Positions 27,348-34,941 of a stretch of DNA of 64,000 nt are shown here, in pieces; position 1 is the stretch's first letter, and each line of letters opens with the position of its first letter. The translations under genes and the position numbers were made by a program. The notes beneath the pieces were generated by a model. The model saw only the letters and a program-made list of their open reading frames with translations, was not told the DNA's origin and searched no databases. The stretch is from Phycisphaeraceae bacterium (GTDB lineage Bacteria > Planctomycetota > Phycisphaerae > Phycisphaerales > Phycisphaeraceae): positions 1-64,000 of the forward strand of contig JAJDCS010000039.1 in the NCBI GenBank assembly GCA_029260715.1. The letters run 5' to 3'.

Positions 27348-27794
27348 ATGCCGCCAAACACTAGCCAACACGCAGCGGATCAACTCACGCGCCCCGCGCC
27401 CGGACAAGAAGCCCGTCGCCTTGGGTGGCTGCTTGCCGCCGTCGTTCCGATGGGGTTTGCGACGAAGCTGTACACCGGTCCTGGTGACGTGTGGGTGCGG
27501 TCGTATGCCGGCGGGGTGTTGTACGAGGTGTTCTGGATCCTGTTGGCATTGCTCGTGTGGCGGGGGTTGTCGCCGACGCGAACGGCGGCGGGTGTCTTCG
27601 TGGTGACGTGTTTGTTGGAAGTCTTGCAACTGTGGCACCCGGCGAGCTTGGAAACCGTGCGCAACACCTTCATCGGCCACGCCCTGATCGGCAACACGTT
27701 TAGCTGGGGCGATTTCCCCTGCTACGCCATAGGGTCCATCGCGGGCGCGGCGTTGGGCGCTTGGGCCTCATCCGCTGGGCGTGTGCGCGCGTAG
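27348..27794 (+). CDS. DUF2809-family membrane protein
   Basis: A 148-residue protein with three to four predicted membrane helices. The family pattern is visible as FATKLYTGPGDVWVRSYAGG and VLYEVFW, then CLLEVLQLWHP and NTFSWGDFPCYAIGSIAG. The function of the family is unknown. The first 20 residues are polar. No strong ribosome-binding site precedes ATG 27348. Confidence 0.8.
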   Translation: MPPNTSQHAADQLTRPAPGQEARRLGWLLAAVVPMGFATKLYTGPGDVWVRSYAGGVLYEVFWILLALLVWRGLSPTRTAAGVFVVTCLLEVLQLWHPASLETVRNTFIGHALIGNTFSWGDFPCYAIGSIAGAALGAWASSAGRVRA

Positions 27795-27879
27795 ATTAAT
27801 CCTCGCCCAGCAATCAAAATTGGCGCACTCGCCTCCCCACCGTCGCTCCACGCGGCCCTCATTTTGCGATTTATCCCCT

Positions 27880-29388
27880 CTAAGCCGCGTCCGGACCAGA
27901 CGCGATGTCACTGGCGGCGGCGTCTTTCGCGGCACGGGCGGTGCCTTGTAGAGCGTAGACAATCATGGCCGGCTTGCCGTCTCCGCCGAGCACCTCGCCG
28001 ACGCGCTCGGCGGGGAATTGGCCTTTTACCACTTCGTAGGTGGTTTGGGCCATGAGGACGTCATGGTTGAATTTCTTTGTCGCGGTCTCCAGCCGCGATG
28101 CGAGGTTCACCGTGTTGCCTATGGCGGTGTAGTCCATGCGCTGCGTCGAACCGATGTTGCCCACCACAGCCACGCCCGTGTTGATACCGATCCCGATGTG
28201 TAGCCCTCGCAGCCCCTGAGACCGCCACTTGCGGTCGAGCTTCTTGGCCTGCTCGTACATCTCCATCGCCGCGCACACGGCGTTGTGCTCCTGTTCGGCG
28301 TCTTCGAGCGGTGCGCCGAACATTACCATCAAGCCGTCGCCGAGAAACTTGTCGAGTGTCCCCTTGTGCTTGAACACAATCTCGACCATGCTGTCGAAAA
28401 ACTCGTTAAGCAGCCCCACCACGTCTTCGGGCTTCATCGGGCTGGTCATGTTCAGGAAGTCGCGGATATCTAAAAACAAGACGGTGACTTTCTTGCTCTC
28501 GCCGCGCAGCGTGGGCATAACACCCGAACGGACGATATCCTCGGCCACCTGGTGGGACAGGTAGCGGGCCAGCGCCCCGCGCAGGGTCTTGCTTTCGGTG
28601 ATCGCCACCGCCATGCGGTTGACCGCCTGCCCCAGTTGGTCGAACTCGTCGTATGTCTTCAGGTTGACGCGCGCGTCGAGGTTCCCGTTGCCGATCTCCC
28701 GGACCGTGTGGCTGAGCACTTCGACCGGCCGGGCCACCCGCTTGGACAGATAGACCGAGACGACAACCGCAACGCCCAGCGCGAAGAGCGTAGCCAACAC
28801 ACACCTGATAAGCAGGGTGTTGGTTTTCTCGATCATCTGATCGATCGACAGGTCGACGCCCAGGGCCGCCACCGCGTTGCCCCGCGCATCGCGGATCGGG
28901 GCGTTGGCGCTGACCCAGACCCCGAAGTCGTCATGGATCACCGGGTCGATTTGGAACGACTCGATATCCAGCCGCTGGAAATCGTCTGTTTGTGGTTCAA
29001 ATGCGTCGCCGACGTGTGACTTATCACCGGTGCCGGCTTCTTCGGCATCAACGATGTAAATAGCCCCGCTCTCGGCTTGGTCTGACGGGACCATGGTGTA
29101 GACAAATTTGATATGGACTCGGTCGCGGCGGTTGGCGTCGCGCACTTTCCGCAATTGTGATTCGATGGTTTTATAAGGCGATTTCGCCTCGTCCGCACGG
29201 GTTTTGATCTGCCGGTGCAGGTCTCCGTCTATCTGAGAAGCCGCTGTGGCCGCGATCGACAGCACCTGGCTCTGGATCTGATCCTCCAACATCTTCTTAG
29301 CAAAAAAATAAGAACTGGCGGTCAGGAGACCAGCCGTGCACACCGTCAAGGCGATAATCAGCAGTGTTAATTTGGTCCGGTACTTCAT
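27880..29388 (-). CDS. Membrane-bound class III adenylate cyclase with periplasmic sensor and HAMP
   Basis: A 502-residue protein from ATG 29388 (an in-frame TTG at 29403 is the other option). A first membrane helix (about 9-29), an extracytoplasmic PDC/Cache-like domain (about 30-185), a second helix, HAMP (about 205-255) and the cyclase domain follow in order. The cyclase has both metal Asp residues (VLFLDIRDF and KFLGDGLMVMFG). The substrate pair Lys and Thr (GTLDKFLGDG, MDYTAIGNTVN) points to a class IIIb adenylate cyclase, and the catalytic Asn and Arg (VNLASRLE) are present. It is divergent from a cyclic-nucleotide-binding-fold gene. Confidence 0.92.
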   Translation of the reverse strand: MKYRTKLTLLIIALTVCTAGLLTASSYFFAKKMLEDQIQSQVLSIAATAASQIDGDLHRQIKTRADEAKSPYKTIESQLRKVRDANRRDRVHIKFVYTMVPSDQAESGAIYIVDAEEAGTGDKSHVGDAFEPQTDDFQRLDIESFQIDPVIHDDFGVWVSANAPIRDARGNAVAALGVDLSIDQMIEKTNTLLIRCVLATLFALGVAVVVSVYLSKRVARPVEVLSHTVREIGNGNLDARVNLKTYDEFDQLGQAVNRMAVAITESKTLRGALARYLSHQVAEDIVRSGVMPTLRGESKKVTVLFLDIRDFLNMTSPMKPEDVVGLLNEFFDSMVEIVFKHKGTLDKFLGDGLMVMFGAPLEDAEQEHNAVCAAMEMYEQAKKLDRKWRSQGLRGLHIGIGINTGVAVVGNIGSTQRMDYTAIGNTVNLASRLETATKKFNHDVLMAQTTYEVVKGQFPAERVGEVLGGDGKPAMIVYALQGTARAAKDAAASDIASGPDAA

Positions 29389-29796
29389 TCGAGGGGCGCT
29401 CAATCGTATTGTAACGACTGAGTCTTATGGCACGGGGGCAACTGTAATATTTTTTTAGTCTCAATACCAGAACAATAGCCCGGGAAGAACCGTATTTTAT
29501 GGTACTTATATAACATAAAATACGCGTGGCCCGGCCGTTTATGCGGATTGAGTCCGTAGCCGTGTAAACAGCCGCATTGCTTTTCAACCCTGACACAATT
29601 GCTAAACTTAGCGGCTGTTGGATCTGCCCGTCACGCGGCCCGCGGGGGATTACCCAAGACACAGCCTTATACGGGCGAGGCTAGCTGTAACCGGAGCATT
29701 CGCGGCACAAGAGTCGGGTAAACGGATTGCGGCATTCAACAAAACACGGTTCCAACGCAACCGTAACGGCAACACGCTCAAACACAGGGGGCCTTC
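29389..29796. other. Divergent intergenic region, 408 bp, no gene seen
   Basis: Lies between the adenylate cyclase and the cNMP-binding-fold gene and holds the inverted repeat at 29491-29524. No close match to a -35/-10 pair was found on either strand. Confidence 0.5.
29491..29524. promoter_or_regulatory. Perfect 11-bp inverted repeat upstream of the adenylate cyclase
   Basis: CGTATTTTATG (29491-29501), 12 bases, CATAAAATACG (29514-29524). The arms match perfectly and the region is AT-rich in a GC-rich genome. It lies about 100 bases before the cyclase start and 270 bases before the divergent cNMP-fold gene, as expected for an operator. It does not match the Crp consensus. Confidence 0.5.
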
Positions 29797-30300
29797 ATGC
29801 ACGCCGACGCGACACTGTCTCAAGCCGACAAGCAGATCCTGGCGGGCTCTAGCGTCTTTCAGGGCCTGCCGGAGAATGAGATGGCCCACATCCTCGCCGC
29901 CATCAAAATCCAGCGTTACGACGCCGACCGGGTGATTATCTCGTCGGGCGACGTCGGCGACGGGATCTACGTGATCCTGGAAGGCCAGGTGAGAATATTT
30001 TTACCCCTGACCGAGACCGATGAAGACAAACCCGCCAAGCCGGAGATGAGGATCAGCCTGGCGACCCACGAGCCGGGCGCGTGCTTTGGTGAGTACTCGC
30101 TGATCGACCAAAAAGAGGTGTCCGCCACGGTACAGGCCCTGTCGCCGGTCAGGCTTGCCCACCTTTCAACGATAGACTTTCAGGAAATCGCAAGCACACG
30201 CCTGCTGGCCGAAAACCTTATCTACAAAAACCTGCTTCGGCTGCTGGTCTCTCGCTGCCGAGAGGCAAACATGGAACTAGACGGGAGTTTCCTGATCTGA
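29797..30300 (+). CDS. Stand-alone cyclic-nucleotide-binding-fold protein
   Basis: A 167-residue protein consisting of one cNMP-binding beta-roll with short helices and no DNA-binding domain. SGDVGDGIYVILEGQVRIF (about 50-68) and the phosphate-binding cassette start FGEYSLID (97-104) are typical. In the cassette the Arg that holds the cyclic phosphate is replaced by Val108 (QKEVSATV where the family has P-R-A-A-T or P-R-S-A-T). It may therefore not bind cAMP in the usual way. It is divergent from the adenylate cyclase gene, which suggests a shared circuit. CAGGGGG lies before ATG 29797. Confidence 0.85.
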   Translation: MHADATLSQADKQILAGSSVFQGLPENEMAHILAAIKIQRYDADRVIISSGDVGDGIYVILEGQVRIFLPLTETDEDKPAKPEMRISLATHEPGACFGEYSLIDQKEVSATVQALSPVRLAHLSTIDFQEIASTRLLAENLIYKNLLRLLVSRCREANMELDGSFLI

Positions 30301-30585
30301 CCCCCCCGGCCGCACACCCGTTGCGGCCAAACCGCGGTGCCGGGATGCACAAGAGCAATCCCAACGGCATCGACCGCCGCTTGGAATAAGACAGTCCTAT
30401 AATCTCGTTTGATATCAGTCACACTCTTAACCGACGCGTGACGTGCGGCTGTGTTGCTGGCTGTGGGTAAGTGCGTGTATGAAAAAGGCGATACTGAACA
30501 GGTATGGACGCGGTTTTCGGTGTGCCACCCACGCACGGCGATGTTGGCCTGGAATACCGATAAGGCATGCTTTAAGGCGATTACT

Positions 30586-31176
30586 ATGACCGGGGACGTC
30601 GAGGCTGTAGAAAAATTCGTCTCGGACCTGACGCAAGGCCTCCCCGAGGGGTTCTACTACCACAACTGGGAGCACACGCTCGATGTGGTCGAGCAAGCCG
30701 TGCTCTACGCTCAAGAACAGCGCCTGCCCGGTGACGCGATCCTGTTGCTGCGGACCGCCGCCCTCCTGCACGACTCGGGCTTTTCACGCGATTACGACGG
30801 CCATGAAAAAGCCAGCGCCGATATCGCCAAAGAAGTATTACCCGGTTTCGGATACACGCAGGGCGACATCGAATCCATCGTCAAGATGATCCTCGCCACG
30901 CGCTGGCCCCAATCCCCCCACACGCCGCTGGAAGAAACCCTCTGCGACGCGGACATGGACAACCTGGGCCGTGATGATTTTTTCGAAAAAAGCGCCGACC
31001 TGCGGCGAGAGTTGCACGCGGTTTGTAGCCTTGAATACACCGACCCGCAGTGGCACCGGGTGATGTTCGAGATGCTCGAATCCCACAGCTACTTCACCCT
31101 GTCGGCCAGGCAACGCCGCGACACGGGTAAAATCGACAACATCCAACGCTGGATCAAATCGCTACAAGTGATGTGA
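30586..31176 (+). CDS. HD-domain metal-dependent phosphohydrolase
   Basis: A 196-residue protein with HD superfamily metal ligands: YYHNWEHTLDVVE (His), LRTAALLHDSGF (the HD pair), the downstream DGHE and LCDADMDNLG. The start was placed at ATG 30586 because AAGGCGA precedes it and the HD fold begins soon after. The frame is open upstream to GTG 30451 without family features. Enzymes of this type cleave phosphate esters or nucleotides; the substrate is not known. It lies 285 bases after the cNMP-fold gene on the same strand. Confidence 0.8.
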   Translation: MTGDVEAVEKFVSDLTQGLPEGFYYHNWEHTLDVVEQAVLYAQEQRLPGDAILLLRTAALLHDSGFSRDYDGHEKASADIAKEVLPGFGYTQGDIESIVKMILATRWPQSPHTPLEETLCDADMDNLGRDDFFEKSADLRRELHAVCSLEYTDPQWHRVMFEMLESHSYFTLSARQRRDTGKIDNIQRWIKSLQVM

Positions 31177-31232
31177 AGCGGGGTTGCCCGCTAGCCCCTC
31201 GACACGCGCCCGTATCGCTGTGCATGGGGACG

Positions 31233-32096
31233 CTACCGCAGGCGGTTCAACGCGTCCGGCAGCAGCCTCGCCAGGTCCAGCGCCGTCATGCCCGATGGGC
31301 CGTGCTGCTTGGCCCACAGATCGGCCGCCAGCCCGTGTGTGTGTACCCCCAGCACCGCGGCCTCGAACGCGGCCATACCCTGAGCAATCAGCGCCGCGAT
31401 CACGCCCGTGAGCACGTCGCCGCTGCCGCCGGTGGCCAGGGCCGGGTTGCCCGTGGTATTGGTGTATAAGCGTCGCCCGTCGGCCACGACCGTGCGCCTG
31501 CCCTTGAGCACAACCACGGCGCTGTGCGCTTTGGCCAGTTGCGTGGCCGCGTCGGCGCGGGTGCCGGCGTCGGTGGGGCTTGGGGTGATCCCAAGCGGCT
31601 TGGCCAGCCGTGCGAATTCGCCGGGGTGTGGCGTGAGCACCAAATCCGGCGTGGGCGTGGAACGGGCAGCACCACTAGCGGCGAGCAGATTGAGCCCGTC
31701 GGCGTCGAGCACCATAGGGCGCGAGCCCGCCAACAATAGCGACACCAATTCCCCCGCCGCCGGCGACTGGCCCATGCCCGGGCCCACCGCCAAGACCGCC
31801 CCGGCACGCGGGTCGGCCTCGTCGAGGCTGCAAAGGCTGTCACTGGGATTATCGCTGAGGATCACCCCAGTCGCCCCCGGCTCAATCGCCAGCACCACCG
31901 GCAAGACCGGCCCCGGCACTGCGACCTTGACCAAGCCCGCCCCAGCACGCAGCGCCGCAGCCGCGCACAACGCCGGGGCGCCCATCATGGTCTTGCACCC
32001 ACCCACAACGATCACGGTGCCAAACGTGCCTTTGTGCCCGTCGGCTGGACGTGTGGGCAAGGGGGGCAGGCTGGTTATCGTTTCAAAATCACTCAT
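31233..32096 (-). CDS. nnrD: ADP-dependent NAD(P)H-hydrate dehydratase
   Basis: A 287-residue protein that repairs hydrated NAD(P)H. Ribokinase-like fold signatures are HKGTFGTVIVVGG, AAALRAGAGLVKVAVP, LAVGPGMGQS, MVLDADGLNLL, LVLTPHPGEFARL and the catalytic GNPALATGGSGDVLTG near the C-terminal third. The usual partner epimerase domain (NnrE) is not fused here, so the length fits the single-domain form. It converges with the HD hydrolase gene. No promoter was identified. Confidence 0.93.
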   Translation of the reverse strand: MSDFETITSLPPLPTRPADGHKGTFGTVIVVGGCKTMMGAPALCAAAALRAGAGLVKVAVPGPVLPVVLAIEPGATGVILSDNPSDSLCSLDEADPRAGAVLAVGPGMGQSPAAGELVSLLLAGSRPMVLDADGLNLLAASGAARSTPTPDLVLTPHPGEFARLAKPLGITPSPTDAGTRADAATQLAKAHSAVVVLKGRRTVVADGRRLYTNTTGNPALATGGSGDVLTGVIAALIAQGMAAFEAAVLGVHTHGLAADLWAKQHGPSGMTALDLARLLPDALNRLR

Positions 32097-32343
32097 TACG
32101 AAGCCGCAAATGGGTCAAACAGCAAAAGCGTGACCCAACCCGCCGCCCGGCGGATCCACAACACCCCATAAATATATTTCTCACCAGTGCCACTACGCCG
32201 ACACTCCCGCAAAACCATAACAACGATAATAAACCCCTGACGGCGCTACACATGCCAAGCTGTCGTTTCCCTTTCCGGGGCGGCTTGGCCTTGGGTTTAC
32301 CGCAAGCACGATTTTTACCCCCCCGTCGGGCTTGCCCCAAGCG

Positions 32344-33963
32344 TCAGCGTCCATCCGTGGTCGGTGCCACCGGGTCACTGGTGGCATCGACCACTTTGAT
32401 TTTTAATCGGCCGATCAGCGGCAGCATGCTGATCATATCGTTGATCATGGTCGGGTCGTCCATCGCGCTGGTGGCAAACGCGATGTGCGCCGCGTCAAAC
32501 GGCTGGTCTTGAAGCGTGGCGTCCAGGTCGACCCATCGCCCGCCCCGGCCCGGCCCCCCTTCCAACCAGGCCTGCGTCCACATGTGGTAGCCGAACACAC
32601 CCGCCTGATTGAGGAACTCATCAATGTAGATCACGCCGTTAACAGTCCGGCTGGGGATACCCACCACACGCAACAGCGCCGCCAGCAGCACGGCGTGTTC
32701 CGTGCAATCGCCCTGCGCGGTGCGGGCGACCTCGCTAGCGGTGGCGAACCCGACCGAAAGGTCTTTGGCGTCGATGTACTCATAAACAAACCGGCGCAGG
32801 GCCTCGGCCTTGGCAGCCGGAGTTGTCGCGGCGGCTCTGCTCAATGCCCGGCGAGCCAGCGCCTGTATCTCAGGGTCGTCTTTGTTCAGCGCCATGGTGG
32901 CGTGCAGGTGGGTGTCGTCGGGACGCGGGTCTTGATAATCGGGCGGCGGCTTAGACAAATCCACTGCCACACGCACCGCGTGGCCATTGAGCCTGTTAAC
33001 ACGCTGCAACAGTGTGTCGGGCGGCTCGAAAGCTTTAACGGGGTCGCCGCTGCGAAGATCGTTCTCGATCGTCAACTCATACACGGCTGACTCGAGTTGC
33101 CGGGGGCTGGTGATTGGCTTGTCGGGTTTGATGAACGTCGTGGCCATTATCTCGGGCGGGTCGTTCGGGCTGGTCGCCAGTTGCCGATCCGCCAGGACGA
33201 CCGTCATGGTCATGCCAGGGATGGCGGCCATGGTCATGCGGACTTCGCGGCCGTGGTCGTCGAGGTACGACCGCGTGGTGATGCCCGGCATCTTAGAAAC
33301 GGACGTGTCACAGGCGATAGCCGGGACGACCTTGCCCAATACCTCAACGTTTTCGCGCCCCACCACACGCACCACTACTTCCGTCGGTTCGGGCCCCAAA
33401 GCCGGGTCAACCATCCAATAGCTGATCTCTTTGTCACCGGCGGCCAGGCGCTGCTCTACGTACCGCTGGATGCCCGCTGGGGTCAGCCACCCAAGCGCCC
33501 CCGCCGCCTTGGCGCCCGGCGCGTTCACCCTGGGCAGCGGCAGTTGCTGGGTTTGCTCCATGCCCGCTTGTTGGGTGGTGAATTGCATCGTCTCATTTCC
33601 GAATCGCAGCCGCTGCGTGGTCTGCATCTGCCCGAAACTTTGTACGACGCTCGCCTCGATCGGCCGGCCGTTTGCGGTTTCCTCGAACGTGGAGCGGATG
33701 GTAATGGGCAAGGCAACCGGCCCACGACGCAGCGACATCTGCATCTGCGTCACCGTGGTAATGCGCCCGTCCTTAGTCGGCTCGACAGCCAAACGCATCC
33801 ACCCGGCTTTGTGGCCCTCAACCATCACCGCGTACCAGCGGTCGGTCGCGGGGGCGGCCTGGGCGTGGACGCGCCCAACCCAGCCGACCATCACAACCAG
33901 TGCCGCCAGGGAGGCCGCGAAAAGCCCGGTTTTTTTAGTTTTCAACATCTTTTTACGACCCAT
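32344..33963 (-). CDS. Exported transglutaminase-like cysteine protease-fold protein
   Basis: A 539-residue protein from ATG 33963; the frame is open further upstream but a signal peptide (MGRKKMLKTKKTGLFAASL and hydrophobic residues, cut after VHAQ) begins here. A large N-terminal beta-rich domain precedes a transglutaminase-core domain with the triad Cys420 (ARTAQGDCTEHAVLLAALL), His460 (FGYHMWTQAWL) and Asp479 (GRWVDLDATLQD). In the family such domains act as proteases, amidases or cross-linkers in the envelope. Here the target is unknown. It is followed downstream by nnrD on the same strand, 247 bases away. Confidence 0.85.
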   Translation of the reverse strand: MGRKKMLKTKKTGLFAASLAALVVMVGWVGRVHAQAAPATDRWYAVMVEGHKAGWMRLAVEPTKDGRITTVTQMQMSLRRGPVALPITIRSTFEETANGRPIEASVVQSFGQMQTTQRLRFGNETMQFTTQQAGMEQTQQLPLPRVNAPGAKAAGALGWLTPAGIQRYVEQRLAAGDKEISYWMVDPALGPEPTEVVVRVVGRENVEVLGKVVPAIACDTSVSKMPGITTRSYLDDHGREVRMTMAAIPGMTMTVVLADRQLATSPNDPPEIMATTFIKPDKPITSPRQLESAVYELTIENDLRSGDPVKAFEPPDTLLQRVNRLNGHAVRVAVDLSKPPPDYQDPRPDDTHLHATMALNKDDPEIQALARRALSRAAATTPAAKAEALRRFVYEYIDAKDLSVGFATASEVARTAQGDCTEHAVLLAALLRVVGIPSRTVNGVIYIDEFLNQAGVFGYHMWTQAWLEGGPGRGGRWVDLDATLQDQPFDAAHIAFATSAMDDPTMINDMISMLPLIGRLKIKVVDATSDPVAPTTDGR

Positions 33964-34193
33964 GAAACCGCCCACTAGAGTATTGCACAACGGGCAAAGC
34001 CACGTCACAATATACCACCCTGTACATGCTTGATTATCAATCTTCATATGAGAGCCTGGTTTATAACCCCCTAGACATCCCTTTAACGCTAGCCCCAAGG
34101 CCGTTTGGGGGAATGAGGTAACGGCTTGGAATAATTGAAGCTTATTATGGTTTTATCCGCTACGAGTCCCCACAACATTAGAAGGAGAAATTT

Positions 34194-34796
34194 ATGACGA
34201 TCCGCTCAAACTCAGACCGCCGCGTAACCCCCGGGCTAACGCTGGTTGCCACGCTGGTTGCGACAGCCTCGCTACTACTGATTCCCGCGCCCACCGTCGC
34301 GGGCAACGACGCCGGCAAGCCCAGCTACAACGAAGCCGGGGCGTTGATCCTGCCCCAAGGCTACCGGGAGTGGATTTACGTCGGCGCGCCGCTGACGCCC
34401 AACGACATGAACGGCGGCAAAGCCGAGTTCCCCGAGTTCCACAGCGTGTACATCAACCCGCAGGGCTACCAAGGCTACAAGAACACCGGCACGTTCCCCG
34501 ACGGCACGATCATGCTCAAGGAGCTCGTCAGCGTCGGGGCCAAGAAAGCCACAAGCGGCAGCGGCTACTTCATGGGCGACTACGTGGCCGTGGCCGTGTC
34601 GGTCAAAGACTCCAAGCAGTTCCCCGACGAGCCGGGCCACTGGGGGTTCTTCAGCTTCGGCAACCACCCAAACCTCACGCCCACCGCCGAGCCGCTGCCC
34701 ACCGCGTCCTGCAACGGGTGCCACGAGGCCAGCGCCGACGAGGACTGGGTCTTCACGCAGTACTACCCCGTGCTACGCGCAGCCAAGCCGGAATAA
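34194..34796 (+). CDS. Cytochrome P460-family c-type haem protein
   Basis: A 200-residue protein. A signal peptide covers residues 1-36 and the mature protein is periplasmic. P460-family landmarks are PQGYREWIYVGAPLTPNDMN, FHSVYINPQGYQGY, TFPDGTIMLKELVSV and a C-terminal haem site CNGCH at 173-177. Family members oxidise hydroxylamine or bind NO; which applies here cannot be told. AGAAGGAG precedes ATG 34194, and a strong terminator follows at 34852. Confidence 0.88.
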   Translation: MTIRSNSDRRVTPGLTLVATLVATASLLLIPAPTVAGNDAGKPSYNEAGALILPQGYREWIYVGAPLTPNDMNGGKAEFPEFHSVYINPQGYQGYKNTGTFPDGTIMLKELVSVGAKKATSGSGYFMGDYVAVAVSVKDSKQFPDEPGHWGFFSFGNHPNLTPTAEPLPTASCNGCHEASADEDWVFTQYYPVLRAAKPE

Positions 34797-34851
34797 AAAC
34801 CCCGCAAAACAGGTACGGCTCAACAAACACACGAATCACAAGCATCGAAGC

Positions 34852-34878
34852 CCAGGGATTCAATCCCTGGACTTTTTT
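34852..34878 (+). terminator. Rho-independent terminator after the cytochrome P460 gene
   Basis: A perfect nine-base stem CCAGGGATT / AATCCCTGG with a one-base perfect-symmetry centre (a real loop would open the inner pairs), followed by ACTTTTTT. It lies 55 bases after the stop codon and 64 bases before the next gene. Confidence 0.85.
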
Positions 34879-34941
34879 AATGCCTTCTTTGACACGGACA
34901 ACACCGCGATGCATTAAACTAATCCCACACAGGAGCTGCTC

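Noticed and set aside
30396-30401. TATAAT before the HD-domain gene as a promoter
   Set aside because: No acceptable -35 box lies at 16-18 bases.
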